Both the position numbers and the translations under genes were made by a program. Below, one piece after another: positions 1-8,756 of a stretch of 28,237 nt of DNA; within the stretch, counting starts at the first letter, position 1, and every line of letters begins with the position of its first letter. This DNA is from JANRKG01 sp033763635 (GTDB taxonomy: Bacteria; Cyanobacteriota; Cyanobacteriia; GCF-001939115). The stretch is from assembly GCA_033763635.1 (NCBI GenBank), contig JANRKG010000451.1, positions 1 to 28,237 of the forward strand, given 5' to 3'. The notes under the pieces were generated by a model. The model saw only the letters and a program-made list of their open reading frames with translations, did no database searches and was not told the origin of the DNA.

Positions 1-748
1 CTTTGATGGTAACGGTTCGCGGTAAGCCAGAGAGCAGGTGTAATCCACGAACTTCCAGGGTCGCTTCATCAATTTCAGGAGAGGGATAGGCAGACCCAAT
101 CTGAATCTTGATTTCTTCAGCGGTTCGTTCCCCAATCACCAGGTTATGAACCTTCTTCATGTACTGAATGATAGATTCTGTGAGTTCATCTCCCGCCACC
201 CGGACAGATTCGCTGAGTACCGTTCCCTGTAAGCTTAAGACGGCAACTTCTGTAGTTCCACCACCAATGTCAATGATCATGTTTCCAGTGGGTTCAGCTA
301 CGGGCAACCCTGCACCGATCGCTGCTGCGACAGGTTCATCAATCAGGTACACATCCCGCGCACCTGCCTGGGATGCGGCTTCCATGACAGCCCGCCTTTC
401 TACTCCCGTCACCCCACTGGGAATCCCAATCACGATGCGGGGGGAGACCAAGGTGCGACCTTCGTGAACTCGACGGATAAAGTGCTTCAACATCAGTTCC
501 GCTGTATCAAAGTCGGCAATCACACCATCTCGGAGGGGACGCAGGGCAACTACGTTGCCGGGGGTTCTTCCCAGCATCTTCTTCGCATCTTCTCCTACTG
601 CCAGGGGGACTTTTTCATTCTGGTCCATTGCCACAACAGAGGGTTCCTGTAAAACGATGCCCCGACCCGATACGTAGACCAGAGTATTGGCTGTACCCAG
701 GTCAATCCCCATGTCACGGGATAAGGAAAAGCGACTGAAAAAACCCAC
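1..748 (-). CDS. mreB: Rod shape-determining protein MreB (5' part only, runs off the left edge)
   Basis: Actin-like ATPase that forms membrane-associated filaments and guides cell-wall synthesis. The reverse strand from a GTG at 748 reads MGFFSRFSLSRDMGIDLGT, the usual cyanobacterial MreB beginning, followed by the phosphate-1 motif (DLGTANTLVY), a GIPSGVTGVERRAV stretch, YLIDEPVAAAIGAG and the phosphate-2 motif IDIGGGTTEVAV. About 249 codons are present of roughly 340-350 expected; the C-terminal part and any mreC/mreD partners lie beyond position 1. The GTG at 748 is preferred over the inner ATG at 715 because the 11 extra residues match the family. A plausible promoter lies at 820-848. 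Identity is very secure; the start codon is fairly secure. Confidence 0.96.
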   Translation of the reverse strand, partial: MGFFSRFSLSRDMGIDLGTANTLVYVSGRGIVLQEPSVVAMDQNEKVPLAVGEDAKKMLGRTPGNVVALRPLRDGVIADFDTAELMLKHFIRRVHEGRTLVSPRIVIGIPSGVTGVERRAVMEAASQAGARDVYLIDEPVAAAIGAGLPVAEPTGNMIIDIGGGTTEVAVLSLQGTVLSESVRVAGDELTESIIQYMKKVHNLVIGERTAEEIKIQIGSAYPSPEIDEATLEVRGLHLLSGLPRTVTIK

Positions 749-819
749 TGCTTCTAAGCCCCTACTCGCAAAGTGTGTTGATACTCGAACCGATAGATGT
801 GATCAGACATGACCAAGGG

Positions 820-848
820 ATTCTATTACGTTTTCTGAACCAAGTCTA
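820..848 (-). promoter_or_regulatory. Candidate promoter of mreB
   Basis: On the minus strand a -35-like TAGACT (843-848) and a -10-like TAGAAT (820-825, 5 of 6 to consensus) are separated by exactly 17 nt. The leader before the GTG at 748 would be about 65 nt. Seen by eye only; no transcription start data. Confidence 0.35.
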
Positions 849-995
849 GTATTCTCTGGAGATCAGAATGGGCACACCCCCAAGTGAATTGCCGAAAAAG
901 TTAAGCTGAATCACCATCGTTTTTATGGTACATAAATCGGAAATTTGTTAAAAGTAAATCATTGCAGAGAAGTACATCTGCACCAGGATAATCCT

Positions 996-1367
996 ATGAG
1001 CTTAAATGTTGTAAATCTAATCGGTCGAGTCGGTGGAGATCCGGAAGTAAAGTATCTGCAATCAGGAGATACGATCCGGGTTGTTTGTAACCTGACCCTT
1101 GCTGTGAACCGGATGAGTCGCAACAGCGATCAACCCGATTGGTTCAACCTCGAACTTTGGGGAAAGCAAGCGGAAGTGGCAGCGGACTATGTGCGAAAAG
1201 GCAGTCAGATCGGTGTAACGGGATCTCTAAAGTTAGACCGTTGGCAGGACAAGACCACGGGGGTAGAGCGAACTAAACCCGTCATCCGGGTCGATCGCCT
1301 GGAGTTGTTGGGGTCGAAGCGTGATACGGAAGTGAACGAGGCGGGAGGCAATTACGACGAATTCTAA
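996..1367 (+). CDS. ssb: Single-stranded DNA-binding protein
   Basis: Binds single-stranded DNA in replication, repair and recombination. The protein starts MSLNVVNLIGRVGGDPEVKY and carries the OB-fold strands (VCNLTLAVNR, PDWFNLELWGKQAEVAADYVRKGS, VTGSLKLDRW, RVDRLELLG) and the acidic tail ending DEF. It is 123 residues, normal for cyanobacterial SSB, which lack the long glycine-rich linker of E. coli SSB. The frame is open further upstream to 945, but the ATG at 996 matches the family start and has AGGA at 985-988, seven bases away. A strong hairpin follows directly at 1376-1410. Divergent from mreB across about 250 bases. Confidence 0.95.
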   Translation: MSLNVVNLIGRVGGDPEVKYLQSGDTIRVVCNLTLAVNRMSRNSDQPDWFNLELWGKQAEVAADYVRKGSQIGVTGSLKLDRWQDKTTGVERTKPVIRVDRLELLGSKRDTEVNEAGGNYDEF

Positions 1368-1375
1368 TTCGTCTG

Positions 1376-1410
1376 CTGGTAGAGACGTTTCGAGAGAGCG
1401 TCTCTACCAG
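1376..1410. terminator. 12-bp perfect hairpin between convergent ssb and the SIMPL gene
   Basis: CTGGTAGAGACG (1376-1387) is the exact reverse complement of CGTCTCTACCAG (1399-1410), with an 11-nt loop. It is followed on the plus strand by the T-rich ATTTATTTCTT. It sits between the convergent 3' ends of two genes, so it probably ends transcription, perhaps from both sides. The same GTAGAGRCG core recurs at 27355-27379, suggesting a dispersed repeat family. Confidence 0.6.
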
Positions 1411-1430
1411 ATTTATTTCTTGCGTCCTAT

Positions 1431-2180
1431 TTAATAGCTAATTTGCAGGGTAACGCTCGCTTCAACCTCCTGTTCCCCCGCAATGATAGGGGTAGAGGCA
1501 ACCTTGGCGGTATTTGCAAATTCGGCGATCGGGCGAGGGGGGGGTACAGCAGCCCCATTGACTTGAATGCTGACAATCTCTCGACGGGTTAACTTTAAGG
1601 TTTGGAACACAGCATCAGCTTGTTGTTGGGCATCTTCAGTCGCCTCCCGCAAAGCTTGCTTTTGGGCTGTTTTGATGGCTTCATCTGATGCAACAAAACT
1701 CACTCCATCAATCCGAGTTGCGCCTGCCTTAACGGCCTCGTCTAACAGGTTTCCCGCCCGATCGTTGCCGATCCGGAAACTGACAATATTGCTTGCCTGG
1801 TAGCCTTCAATGCGCTGGACGTTGTTGGTGTAGCTGTAGACGGGGTTGAGCCGAATTCCTGTGGTTTCCAGTTTGTCTACATTGCGCGATCGAAGCAGCG
1901 TCACAACGGCGGATGATCGGCGGGCTACTTCTGCTTGAACCTCCTGGGCCGTTTTGCCCTGAACTTCAACCCCTAGCCGAACTAAGGCAATACTGGTCTG
2001 AATATTTTCAACGCCCCGACCTGTCACCGTCAGGGTCCGTGCGATTCTTTCCTGGGCTGATGCGATGGGACTCATTAGGGTTAAACTCAAAACTCCTAAG
2101 GCAAGGGGAAGGATTCGTTTTTGCTTTTGCAAAAGCGTTTGCAAGCGAGAGGGGGACTGAATTATGGAATTGGAAGCCAT
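1431..2180 (-). CDS. Secreted SIMPL-domain (DUF541) protein
   Basis: Exported protein of the SIMPL/DUF541 family (COG2968 type), whose role in cyanobacteria is not established; members are periplasmic or outer-membrane associated. From the Met at 2180 it is 249 residues: a positively charged start, a hydrophobic segment (ILPLALGVLSLTLMSPIASA) with a likely signal cleavage after ASA, then the domain with the typical LTVTGRGV opening, a middle YQASNIVSFRI segment and a C-terminal ASVTLQISY strand. The frame is also open from an ATG at 2243; that start would put 21 more charged residues ahead of the signal peptide, so I prefer 2180, though neither has a clear ribosome site. Convergent with ssb. 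Confidence 0.82.
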   Translation of the reverse strand: MASNSIIQSPSRLQTLLQKQKRILPLALGVLSLTLMSPIASAQERIARTLTVTGRGVENIQTSIALVRLGVEVQGKTAQEVQAEVARRSSAVVTLLRSRNVDKLETTGIRLNPVYSYTNNVQRIEGYQASNIVSFRIGNDRAGNLLDEAVKAGATRIDGVSFVASDEAIKTAQKQALREATEDAQQQADAVFQTLKLTRREIVSIQVNGAAVPPPRPIAEFANTAKVASTPIIAGEQEVEASVTLQISY

Positions 2181-2409
2181 TGAAAGTAGATCTCGTGGTT
2201 TGGATACTTCCACTCTGTCACGCCTATTGGAGATTGTTGTCATGGTTACAGTTTTCGCAACTGGAAGAAGGCACAGGGCAGAGGGGAAATGCCCATGAAA
2301 CAGTCGTTTTCACCTATTAACCTGTCCTAAATTTGAGTGGGTAATGCTATAGAATCTGGAAGTTTAGACCTGAGAAACGATAGACACGGAGAATTTGATA
2401 GGAGTTGTG

Positions 2410-2823
2410 ATGGCGTACTGGTTACTGAAGAGTGAACCCCATGTCTATTCCTACGCGGATCTGGAACGGGACCAGCACACGATTTGGGATGGTGTGAATA
2501 ATAACCTGGCGCTTAAGCACATCCGAACCATGAAACCAGGGGACCTGGCGTTGATTTACCATACGGGGGACGAGCGACGGGCAATGGGGATTGCAGAGGT
2601 GATCAGCGAACCCTATGCAGATCCTGCCCTCAATGACCCTAAACGGGCCGTTGTGGATGTCAAAGCGATTCGTCTTTTACCTAACCCTGTCATTCTGGCT
2701 CAGATGAAAGCCGATCCTGAGTTTGAGGGCTTTGACCTGCTGAAGATTTCCCGTCTCTCCGTTGTTCCCGTCTCTCCTGAGCATTGGGAGCGGATTTTGA
2801 TGTTGGCGGGAGACAAGAAGTAA
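2410..2823 (+). CDS. EVE domain-containing protein
   Basis: EVE domains are PUA-related folds thought to bind modified bases in nucleic acid; the exact substrate of the stand-alone bacterial proteins is unknown. The 137-residue protein begins MAYWLLKSEPHVYSYADLE and contains WDGVNNNLALKHIRTMKPGDLALIYHTG and AMGIAEVISEPYADP, all typical of the family. The frame is open from a TTG at 2395, but the ATG at 2410 has GGAG at 2401-2404 at good spacing and matches the family start MxYWLxKSEP. Its stop lies only about 15 bases from the stop of the convergent glucokinase gene. Confidence 0.93.
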   Translation: MAYWLLKSEPHVYSYADLERDQHTIWDGVNNNLALKHIRTMKPGDLALIYHTGDERRAMGIAEVISEPYADPALNDPKRAVVDVKAIRLLPNPVILAQMKADPEFEGFDLLKISRLSVVPVSPEHWERILMLAGDKK

Positions 2824-2838
2824 TAGAGAATTGTGCCT

Positions 2839-3882
2839 TTAAAGCCTTGCTGCACAAAGGGCCGCCCCAATTAGACCGACCTGAGGATTCAACACAATAT
2901 GAACTGGGACTCGCTCTAGCAATGACCTCATGCGCCCTTTATGGGAAAAAGAACGCAAGAAGCTCCCTTCTTTCATCAGGGGCAAATTTTTCCCGGCAAT
3001 CCCCCCTGCTACGTATAACCCGCCATAAGGGAGTAACTTGAGGGCTAGGTTTCCAGCTTCTCCTCCATAGGCTTCCACGAAGATTGCCATTGTTTGTTCT
3101 GAAAGTCGATCGCGCCCCTCTAAAGCCGCCTGGGCAATCTCCGCTGCTGGGTCGATCGTTTTCTCACTTCGTCCGGCCTGTTCTTCCCAACTGCGAACCG
3201 CCTGGGCAATCTCCGAGGATTCGCTGGCAAAATGACGATCGCGCAAAAACTGATAAATGGCGACAATTCCCTGGCCTGAGATGACCCGTTCTGCGGACAC
3301 CCGTTGGATATCATGCTTGTCTATCAGGTATTTCAGCAACTGAAATTCTGTTTCAGAACGGGGAGCAAAATCGGCGTGGCCCCCTTCCGAGGGGTAAACA
3401 GAGTAACCCATTTCCCCCTGCCAGATGAGAAATCCTTGCCCTAAGCCCGTTCCCGCACCAATCACGGCGATCGGAGCCTGTTCTTCCGGTTTACCCGCTT
3501 GTAGCGTCAGCAGATCCTCCGGTTGCAACCCCAAAACCCCGTATCCGACTGCTTCAAAGTCATTGATCAGGCGAACACGATCAAGGTGTAAATCCTTTTC
3601 CAGACGCTCTGATTCGAGACACCACCCTAAATTTGTGAGTAGGGATGTTTGATGGGTTACTGGACCTGCAATCGCAAAGCAAGCCTTCTGGGGAGCCATT
3701 TTCTGCCCCGTCTTCTGGCTTGCTGTTTTCAGAAAATCCGCCACCATCGGCACCAGATCGGGAAAATCATGGCTGGAATAGCGGGTCTCAAACAGTGCTT
3801 CTTGCCTTTCCCCACCTTGAGTTTCGACCAACCTTAAAATTGTCTTGGTGCCTCCCACATCTCCTGCCAGTACCAGTGTCAC
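2839..3882 (-). CDS. glk: Glucokinase
   Basis: Phosphorylates glucose to glucose-6-phosphate with ATP in the cytoplasm, feeding glycolysis and the oxidative pentose phosphate pathway. Of the 347 residues, the N-terminal phosphate loop GDVGGTKT lies at 7-14, the catalytic Asp in INDFEAVGYG at about 108, GAGTGLGQ at 142-149, EGGHADFAP at 166-174 (sugar-contacting region), and the adenosine motif YVAGGIAGK near the C-terminus. Length is normal for the bacterial Glk group (COG0837). ATG start at 3882. It converges on the EVE-domain gene with no room for a separate terminator. Confidence 0.95.
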   Translation of the reverse strand: MTLVLAGDVGGTKTILRLVETQGGERQEALFETRYSSHDFPDLVPMVADFLKTASQKTGQKMAPQKACFAIAGPVTHQTSLLTNLGWCLESERLEKDLHLDRVRLINDFEAVGYGVLGLQPEDLLTLQAGKPEEQAPIAVIGAGTGLGQGFLIWQGEMGYSVYPSEGGHADFAPRSETEFQLLKYLIDKHDIQRVSAERVISGQGIVAIYQFLRDRHFASESSEIAQAVRSWEEQAGRSEKTIDPAAEIAQAALEGRDRLSEQTMAIFVEAYGGEAGNLALKLLPYGGLYVAGGIAGKNLPLMKEGSFLRSFSHKGRMRSLLERVPVHIVLNPQVGLIGAALCAARL

Positions 3883-4005
3883 GGCCTGGAACCCCCTTTA
3901 TTCTTCTGCTAGCGTCTCTGAAGCCACTATATTCTGTTATGGGGCGATGAGTGCCTCCCTCCAGTGAGACTTCTAATATTGCAATGATTGCGATCGAACA
4001 GGGCT

Positions 4006-4650
4006 ATGGATAGAACAGTTGCAGATTTACGAAAGGACTATACGCTTCAGGGGTTGAGTGAAAGTGAGGTACATCCTGATCCCATCCGGCAATTTCAAGA
4101 GTGGTTTGATCAGGCGCTTGCCGCCCAGTTACCCGAACCCAATGCGATGACCTTGGCAACTGCGACGCGGGAAGGTATTCCCTCGGCTCGCATTGTACTG
4201 CTCAAGGGCTTTGATGAACGAGGGTTTACCTTTTTTACAAACTACGAAAGCCGTAAAGGGCAGGAACTGGCTGATAATCCTCAGGCTGTACTGGTGTTTC
4301 TCTGGCATGGGTTAGAACGGCAGGTGCGAATTGAGGGAACAGTTGAAAAAGTCTCTCCAGAAGAATCAGACGAGTATTTCCACAGCCGTCCTCATGCCAG
4401 TCAATTGGGAGCCTGGGTATCTCACCAAAGTCAGGTGATTGCCGATCGGGATATCCTGACTCAAGAACTCAATGCACTGAACGATCGGTATCAGGATCAG
4501 GAAATTCCCCGCCCACCTCATTGGGGCGGCTATCGCGTGCAGCCTATGCTAATTGAATTTTGGCAGGGACGGCCCAGTCGTCTGCACGATCGCCTGTGTT
4601 ATCGACGACTCGTAGATTCTCGGTGGAAGATTGAGCGACTCTCGCCCTGA
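4006..4650 (+). CDS. pdxH: Pyridoxamine/pyridoxine 5'-phosphate oxidase
   Basis: FMN enzyme that oxidises pyridoxine- or pyridoxamine-5'-phosphate to pyridoxal-5'-phosphate (vitamin B6 salvage). From the ATG at 4006 it has 214 residues, the usual length. Visible are the N-terminal RKDYTLQGLSESEVHPDPI, the FMN-binding ARIVLLKGFDERGFTFFTNY, SRKGQEL, the WHGLERQVRIEG strand and the C-terminal signature EFWQGRPSRLHDRLCYRR. An upstream TTG at 3988 adds six residues; 4006 is preferred because it fits the family, though the AGGG at 4000-4003 is very close. It diverges from glk across about 120 bases. Confidence 0.95.
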   Translation: MDRTVADLRKDYTLQGLSESEVHPDPIRQFQEWFDQALAAQLPEPNAMTLATATREGIPSARIVLLKGFDERGFTFFTNYESRKGQELADNPQAVLVFLWHGLERQVRIEGTVEKVSPEESDEYFHSRPHASQLGAWVSHQSQVIADRDILTQELNALNDRYQDQEIPRPPHWGGYRVQPMLIEFWQGRPSRLHDRLCYRRLVDSRWKIERLSP

Positions 4651-4859
4651 CACAGGAGAAGGGGTGCTTTGTAGGGTGAGACCCCGCCGTTGATCATGAC
4701 TTAAATCACACAAAAAGTTCGTGAATATCACGAGTTGGGAAAAGATGGGTCACTGGGTTCCTGGGTGAAAGATCAGATAGTAAAGGGAGACAAGCTCGTC
4801 CGTTTCGTATCAGGAAGTTTTATTTAACCAAAGTATTACTGTTTGGGTGGTTTGGTCCT

Positions 4860-5084
4860 ATGTCTCCCATTAATCTGCTTCCGAATGCCCTGTCCGAAAT
4901 GTTTGTCCAGATTAGCGATTCTGGTAAAGTCACCCTGGCCGATCGCTATGGCTTAATGGCGGCAATTTTAGATGGCTCTGTGAATGAGGAGGAAATGCGC
5001 TTTGTCGATCGCTTGCTCTATGCGGTCCAAAGACGACGGGCCATCATTGTAGATGAACTGTCTGCCATTCGTTCTCGACATTAG
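4860..5084 (+). CDS. Small protein of unknown function (74 aa)
   Basis: A 74-residue cytoplasmic protein, no signal peptide or membrane segment. Its core (KVTLADRYGLMAAILDG, then EEEMRFVDRLLYAVQRRR) looks helical, with an acidic patch followed by a basic one. I do not recognise a named family, although the composition and HIP1-type codons look like a real cyanobacterial gene. It has its own 209-base upstream region and about 200 bases before the next gene, so it is probably transcribed alone. Confidence 0.6.
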   Translation: MSPINLLPNALSEMFVQISDSGKVTLADRYGLMAAILDGSVNEEEMRFVDRLLYAVQRRRAIIVDELSAIRSRH

Positions 5085-5281
5085 CGTTCGTCTCGCATCG
5101 ATCGGTTTTGCCGATAGGTGTTTCGCCTCTCATAGTCCTCTCTTTTTTGCCAAGTCCCAACCAAAGTAAGGGAAAGCGGAGAAGGGAGGCTTTGTGTTGC
5201 ACCTGAACCCCAGTTAGGTAAGATTACACATTCTGGTGGGGAAGCTATCATAATAAACATTGAGTATTGTTAAACATCGTA

Positions 5282-6742
5282 ATGATTGTTTCTTCCTCCA
5301 GCCTGACCCGCATTCGAGAGTCGATCTCCCAGAAGCTTCTGTTTGGGCATGAGCCGAGTGCCGAGTTGACTGCGATTCTGCTGGTTTACCTTGTCCAGGG
5401 AATCTTAGGACTGTCCCGTCTGGCGGTTAGCTTTTTCCTGAAGGACGAATTGGCACTGGGTCCGGCCCAGGTTTCTGCCCTGATTGGGGTTGCAGCCCTG
5501 CCCTGGATGGTAAAGCCCTTGTTCGGGTTTATCTCCGATGGTTTGCCAATTTTCGGGTATCGAAGACGGCCCTATCTGGTGTTGTCGGGCTTGGTGGGGG
5601 CTACTTCATGGGTTTTGATGGCAACGGTTGTGGATTCGGCCTGGGCTGCAACAGCGGCGATCGCTCTGGGGTCTCTATCGGTAGCCGTCAGTGACGTAAT
5701 CGTGGATTCGCTGGTCGTCGAGCGGGCGCGGGAGGAATCGATCGGAACTGCCGGGTCTCTCCAATCCCTGTGTTGGGGCGCATCAGCGGCAGGGGGCTTG
5801 CTAACCGCCTACTTCAGTGGTTCCCTTCTGGAGCATTTCAGCACTCGCACCGTCTTTGGTATCACCGCCACTTTTCCCCTGATCGTGTCTGCGGTTGCCT
5901 GGTTGATTCTGGAGTCACGGGTTGAAGAGAAGCCCGACTGGTCTGCGGTGAAACATCAGTTGAAGCAATTGAAGCAGGCCGTTTCCCAGAAACAAATTTG
6001 GCTCCCAACGGCCTTTCTCTTTCTCTGGCAAGCAACTCCTACGGCTGATTCAGCCTTTTTCTTCTTCAGCACCAATGAGTTGGGGTTTGAGCCAGAATTC
6101 CTGGGCAGGGTGCGGCTGGTTACAAGCATTGCTTCTCTAGTCGGCATCTGGCTTTTTCAGCGTTTTTTTAAGACCATTTCATTTCGCACCATCTTCGGCT
6201 GGTCAACGGTCATTTCTTGTCTGTTAGGTATGACGATGTTGCTCCTAGTGACGCACGCCAATCGGGCCTTGGGAATCGACGATCGCTGGTTCAGTCTGGG
6301 AGACAGCCTGATCCTGACGGTTATGGGACAGATCGCCTATATGCCTGTGCTGGTTTTAGCGGCGCGGCTTTGTCCTCCAGGGGTAGAAGCAACCCTATTT
6401 GCCCTACTCATGTCTGTCACGAACATGGCAGGGCTGGTATCCTACGAATTTGGAGCGGTGCTAATGCATGGGTTTGGCATCAATGAGCATAACTTTGAGG
6501 CCCTTTGGCTACTGGTGGTCATCACTAACCTCAGTACCCTGCTTCCTCTACCTTTCCTTCACTGGCTGCCTGACTCCGATCCGGGGTTGACCTATTCCCC
6601 AGCTTCTCTACTTCCTGACACCGAATCCCCGATGAAACCTGAACTAGCAGCGTCTGGCGTTCGGGAGCAACGTTTTTTGGTGGAATTGGTGCCCCAATCT
6701 GCTCTGCATGACTCTGTAGAGAAATCGATCGAATCATCCTGA
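5282..6742 (+). CDS. Folate/biopterin transporter (FBT/BT1) family membrane protein
   Basis: Major-facilitator-type transporter of the BT1/FBT family; characterised members move folates or pterins, but many relatives have unknown substrates. The 486-residue protein has about 12 hydrophobic segments, and the typical N-half motifs LVYLVQGILGLSRLAVSFFLKDEL, PWMVKPLFGFISDGLPIFGYRRRPYL and SDVIVDSLVVERAR. The ATG at 5282 is chosen over a TTG at 5267; no clear ribosome site precedes either. About 60 hydrophilic residues follow the last helix. Its stop is 8 bases before the carotenoid oxygenase start, so the two genes are almost certainly one operon. Family assignment is secure; substrate is not. 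Confidence 0.9.
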   Translation: MIVSSSSLTRIRESISQKLLFGHEPSAELTAILLVYLVQGILGLSRLAVSFFLKDELALGPAQVSALIGVAALPWMVKPLFGFISDGLPIFGYRRRPYLVLSGLVGATSWVLMATVVDSAWAATAAIALGSLSVAVSDVIVDSLVVERAREESIGTAGSLQSLCWGASAAGGLLTAYFSGSLLEHFSTRTVFGITATFPLIVSAVAWLILESRVEEKPDWSAVKHQLKQLKQAVSQKQIWLPTAFLFLWQATPTADSAFFFFSTNELGFEPEFLGRVRLVTSIASLVGIWLFQRFFKTISFRTIFGWSTVISCLLGMTMLLLVTHANRALGIDDRWFSLGDSLILTVMGQIAYMPVLVLAARLCPPGVEATLFALLMSVTNMAGLVSYEFGAVLMHGFGINEHNFEALWLLVVITNLSTLLPLPFLHWLPDSDPGLTYSPASLLPDTESPMKPELAASGVREQRFLVELVPQSALHDSVEKSIESS

Positions 6743-6750
6743 TAAGTGCT

Positions 6751-8250
6751 ATGAAAACCTCTAACGCTCCTCAGACAAAACAATCTCCAAACTCGTTTGA
6801 TCACCAAGACTGGCAAAAAGGATATCGATCGCAGCCCCAGGAATTCGCCTACTGGATTGATGAGGTGGAAGGGCAGATTCCTCCTGACCTGAAGGGAACC
6901 CTGTTTCGCAATGGGCCTGGATTACTGGATGTGAAGGGAGAACAGATTCACCACCCCTTTGATGGAGATGGCATGCTCTGTTCGATCGCCTTTTCAGAAG
7001 GAAAGGCTTACTTCCGAAATCGTTATGTGCAAACAGAAGGGTTTTTGGCGGAGCAGAAGGCGGGGCGTATCCTGCACCGAGGAGTGTTTGGCACTCAGAA
7101 GAATGGGGGATGGACAGCCAACGCCTTTGACTTCAAACTCAAGAATATTGCCAATACCAATGTGATCTATTGGGGTGGAAAACTACTGGCCCTTTGGGAA
7201 GCCGCAGAGCCCCATCTCCTTGATCCCACTACTCTGGAGACCTTAGGCCGAGAGTATTTCAAGGGGGTTTTGCAACCCGGATCTGCTTTTGCCGCCCATC
7301 CCCGTCTTGATCCAGATTGTGTTTGGAAGGACGGGTTACCTTGCCTCGTGAACTTTTCGATTAAACCTGGTCTGTCAACCACGATCACGCTTTATGAGTT
7401 GAATCAGGCGGGGGAAGTTGTGCACCAGCACCACCATTCCGTTCCGGGCTTTGCGTTCATTCACGACTTCGCGATTACCCCGAACTACTGCATCTTCTTC
7501 CAGAACCCTGTGCAGTTTAATCCCATTCCTTTTGCTTTAGGACTACGGGGAGCCGGAGAATGCATTCAATTCCAGCCCGATCGTCCGACCCGGATTATCA
7601 TCATTCCCCGGGATCCTGCCCTTAAGCGTCACACCCATCTTTTGGAAGCTCAGGCGGGATTTGTCTTTCACCATGCCAATGCTTTTGAATTGGATGATGA
7701 AATTGTCATTGACTCCATTTGCTACGAGTCCCTTCCCTCTGTAGAGCCAGATAGTGATTTTCGAGAAGTAGACTTCGCGGCTCTCGCCCCCGGTCAGCTC
7801 TGGCGTTTTCACATTCAGCCCCAATCTAAAACCGTTCAGCGGCAGTTGATTGAACCCCGGTGTTGCGAGTTTCCCTTTGTCCACCCAGCCTATGTCGGCC
7901 GATCGCACCGCTTTATCTTTATGGGGACTGCTCACAATCCTCAGGGAAATGCACCACTGCAAGCGATTCTGAAGGTGGATGTGGAAACGGGCGATCGTCA
8001 ACTCTGGAGCGCTGCTCCCAAAGGATTTGCCGGAGAACCCGTTTTTGTGCCTCGCCCCGGAGCCACTCAGGAAGATGACGGATGGGTTCTAGCTTTGTTT
8101 TACGACGCAGCAGCCGATCGCTCCGACCTCGTGATTCTGGATGGTCGCAATCTTCATCAGGGACCGCTCGCCCGCCTCCACCTGAAGCACCACGTTCCCT
8201 ACGGACTCCATGGCAGCTTTACTAAGGAATATTTTGGGCCTGAAGCTTGA
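6751..8250 (+). CDS. Carotenoid cleavage oxygenase, apocarotenoid-15,15'-oxygenase type
   Basis: Non-heme iron enzyme that cuts (apo)carotenoids across a double bond, with retinal-type products in the best-studied cyanobacterial relative (Synechocystis Diox1/ACO). In this 499-residue protein the four iron-binding histidines appear as H183 (AHPRLD), H238 (FIHDFAI), H307 (FHHANAFE) and H487 (GLHGSF), positions almost identical to those known for ACO, and the entry motif GTLFRNGPG is at about 49-57. The family's conserved second-shell acids are present (the Glu in NAFELDDE). No signal peptide. The gene starts 8 bases after the transporter stop. The exact substrate cannot be read from sequence; family call very secure. 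Confidence 0.93.
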   Translation: MKTSNAPQTKQSPNSFDHQDWQKGYRSQPQEFAYWIDEVEGQIPPDLKGTLFRNGPGLLDVKGEQIHHPFDGDGMLCSIAFSEGKAYFRNRYVQTEGFLAEQKAGRILHRGVFGTQKNGGWTANAFDFKLKNIANTNVIYWGGKLLALWEAAEPHLLDPTTLETLGREYFKGVLQPGSAFAAHPRLDPDCVWKDGLPCLVNFSIKPGLSTTITLYELNQAGEVVHQHHHSVPGFAFIHDFAITPNYCIFFQNPVQFNPIPFALGLRGAGECIQFQPDRPTRIIIIPRDPALKRHTHLLEAQAGFVFHHANAFELDDEIVIDSICYESLPSVEPDSDFREVDFAALAPGQLWRFHIQPQSKTVQRQLIEPRCCEFPFVHPAYVGRSHRFIFMGTAHNPQGNAPLQAILKVDVETGDRQLWSAAPKGFAGEPVFVPRPGATQEDDGWVLALFYDAAADRSDLVILDGRNLHQGPLARLHLKHHVPYGLHGSFTKEYFGPEA

Positions 8251-8270
8251 TTCTTGCCCTCTGCCTTCCC

Positions 8271-8756
8271 CTAATGCCCTCCTCCCGACTTGTCTGGGAC
8301 TTCCACCTGCCGTTGGGCTTGAAACTGGACTGGGATAGGAGACTGGTTAGAAATTAACTTGGCCTGAAGAACTGGACCTATAAAGGTTCCTTGAATCTGA
8401 ACCGATAAAAATCCTTCACATCCCGATATCCCGTTCACGGGACCGGATAGGGTCATTCCCTGATTTTGCCAACGGCCCTGGAGAGAGGGCTGCTTTTGCG
8501 CGATCGTAATTGCCTGGGAACCCGGATCGGCTGGGAGTAAGGCTCCACTGAGATAAACTCCCGACTGTTCAACGATCAGGAGCATGTTTGGCTTTAAGCA
8601 GGATTGGCTGTCAACCGTTTCAATCTTAAACGTACCGTCGATTTTAGGGGGAGCTTTCAAGTTCGCTTCTCCATGCGTTGCAACCCCTCTAAACAGCACC
8701 ACGACTCCAGAAATTGCAATTCCGTAAAAGAGAATATGGTGAAGATTAGAAGCCAT
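8271..8756 (-). CDS. Small membrane-anchored or exported protein coupled to the antiporter
   Basis: A 161-residue protein I do not recognise. Residues about 8-23 (ILFYGIAISGVVVLFRG) form one hydrophobic segment, after which the chain is hydrophilic and beta-rich with repeated GTF/GPV strands, and two cysteines (C53 and C113) that could form a disulfide outside the cytoplasm. Its ATG follows directly on the TGA of the CPA2 antiporter (TGAATG), and the ribosome site AGGAG lies inside the antiporter's last codons, so translation is very likely coupled. This suggests, without proving, a partner role for the transporter. It converges on the carotenoid oxygenase with a 20-base gap. Confidence 0.7.
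   Translation of the reverse strand: MASNLHHILFYGIAISGVVVLFRGVATHGEANLKAPPKIDGTFKIETVDSQSCLKPNMLLIVEQSGVYLSGALLPADPGSQAITIAQKQPSLQGRWQNQGMTLSGPVNGISGCEGFLSVQIQGTFIGPVLQAKLISNQSPIPVQFQAQRQVEVPDKSGGGH

Noticed and set aside
168..652. Two plus-strand open frames of 99 and 62 codons
   Set aside because: They lie antisense to the well-conserved mreB coding sequence and have low-complexity, shadow-like translations.
5101..5115. ATCGG-TTTTG-CCGAT hairpin after the 74-residue gene as terminator
   Set aside because: Only 5-bp stem, with the T-run about 28 bases further on; too weak.
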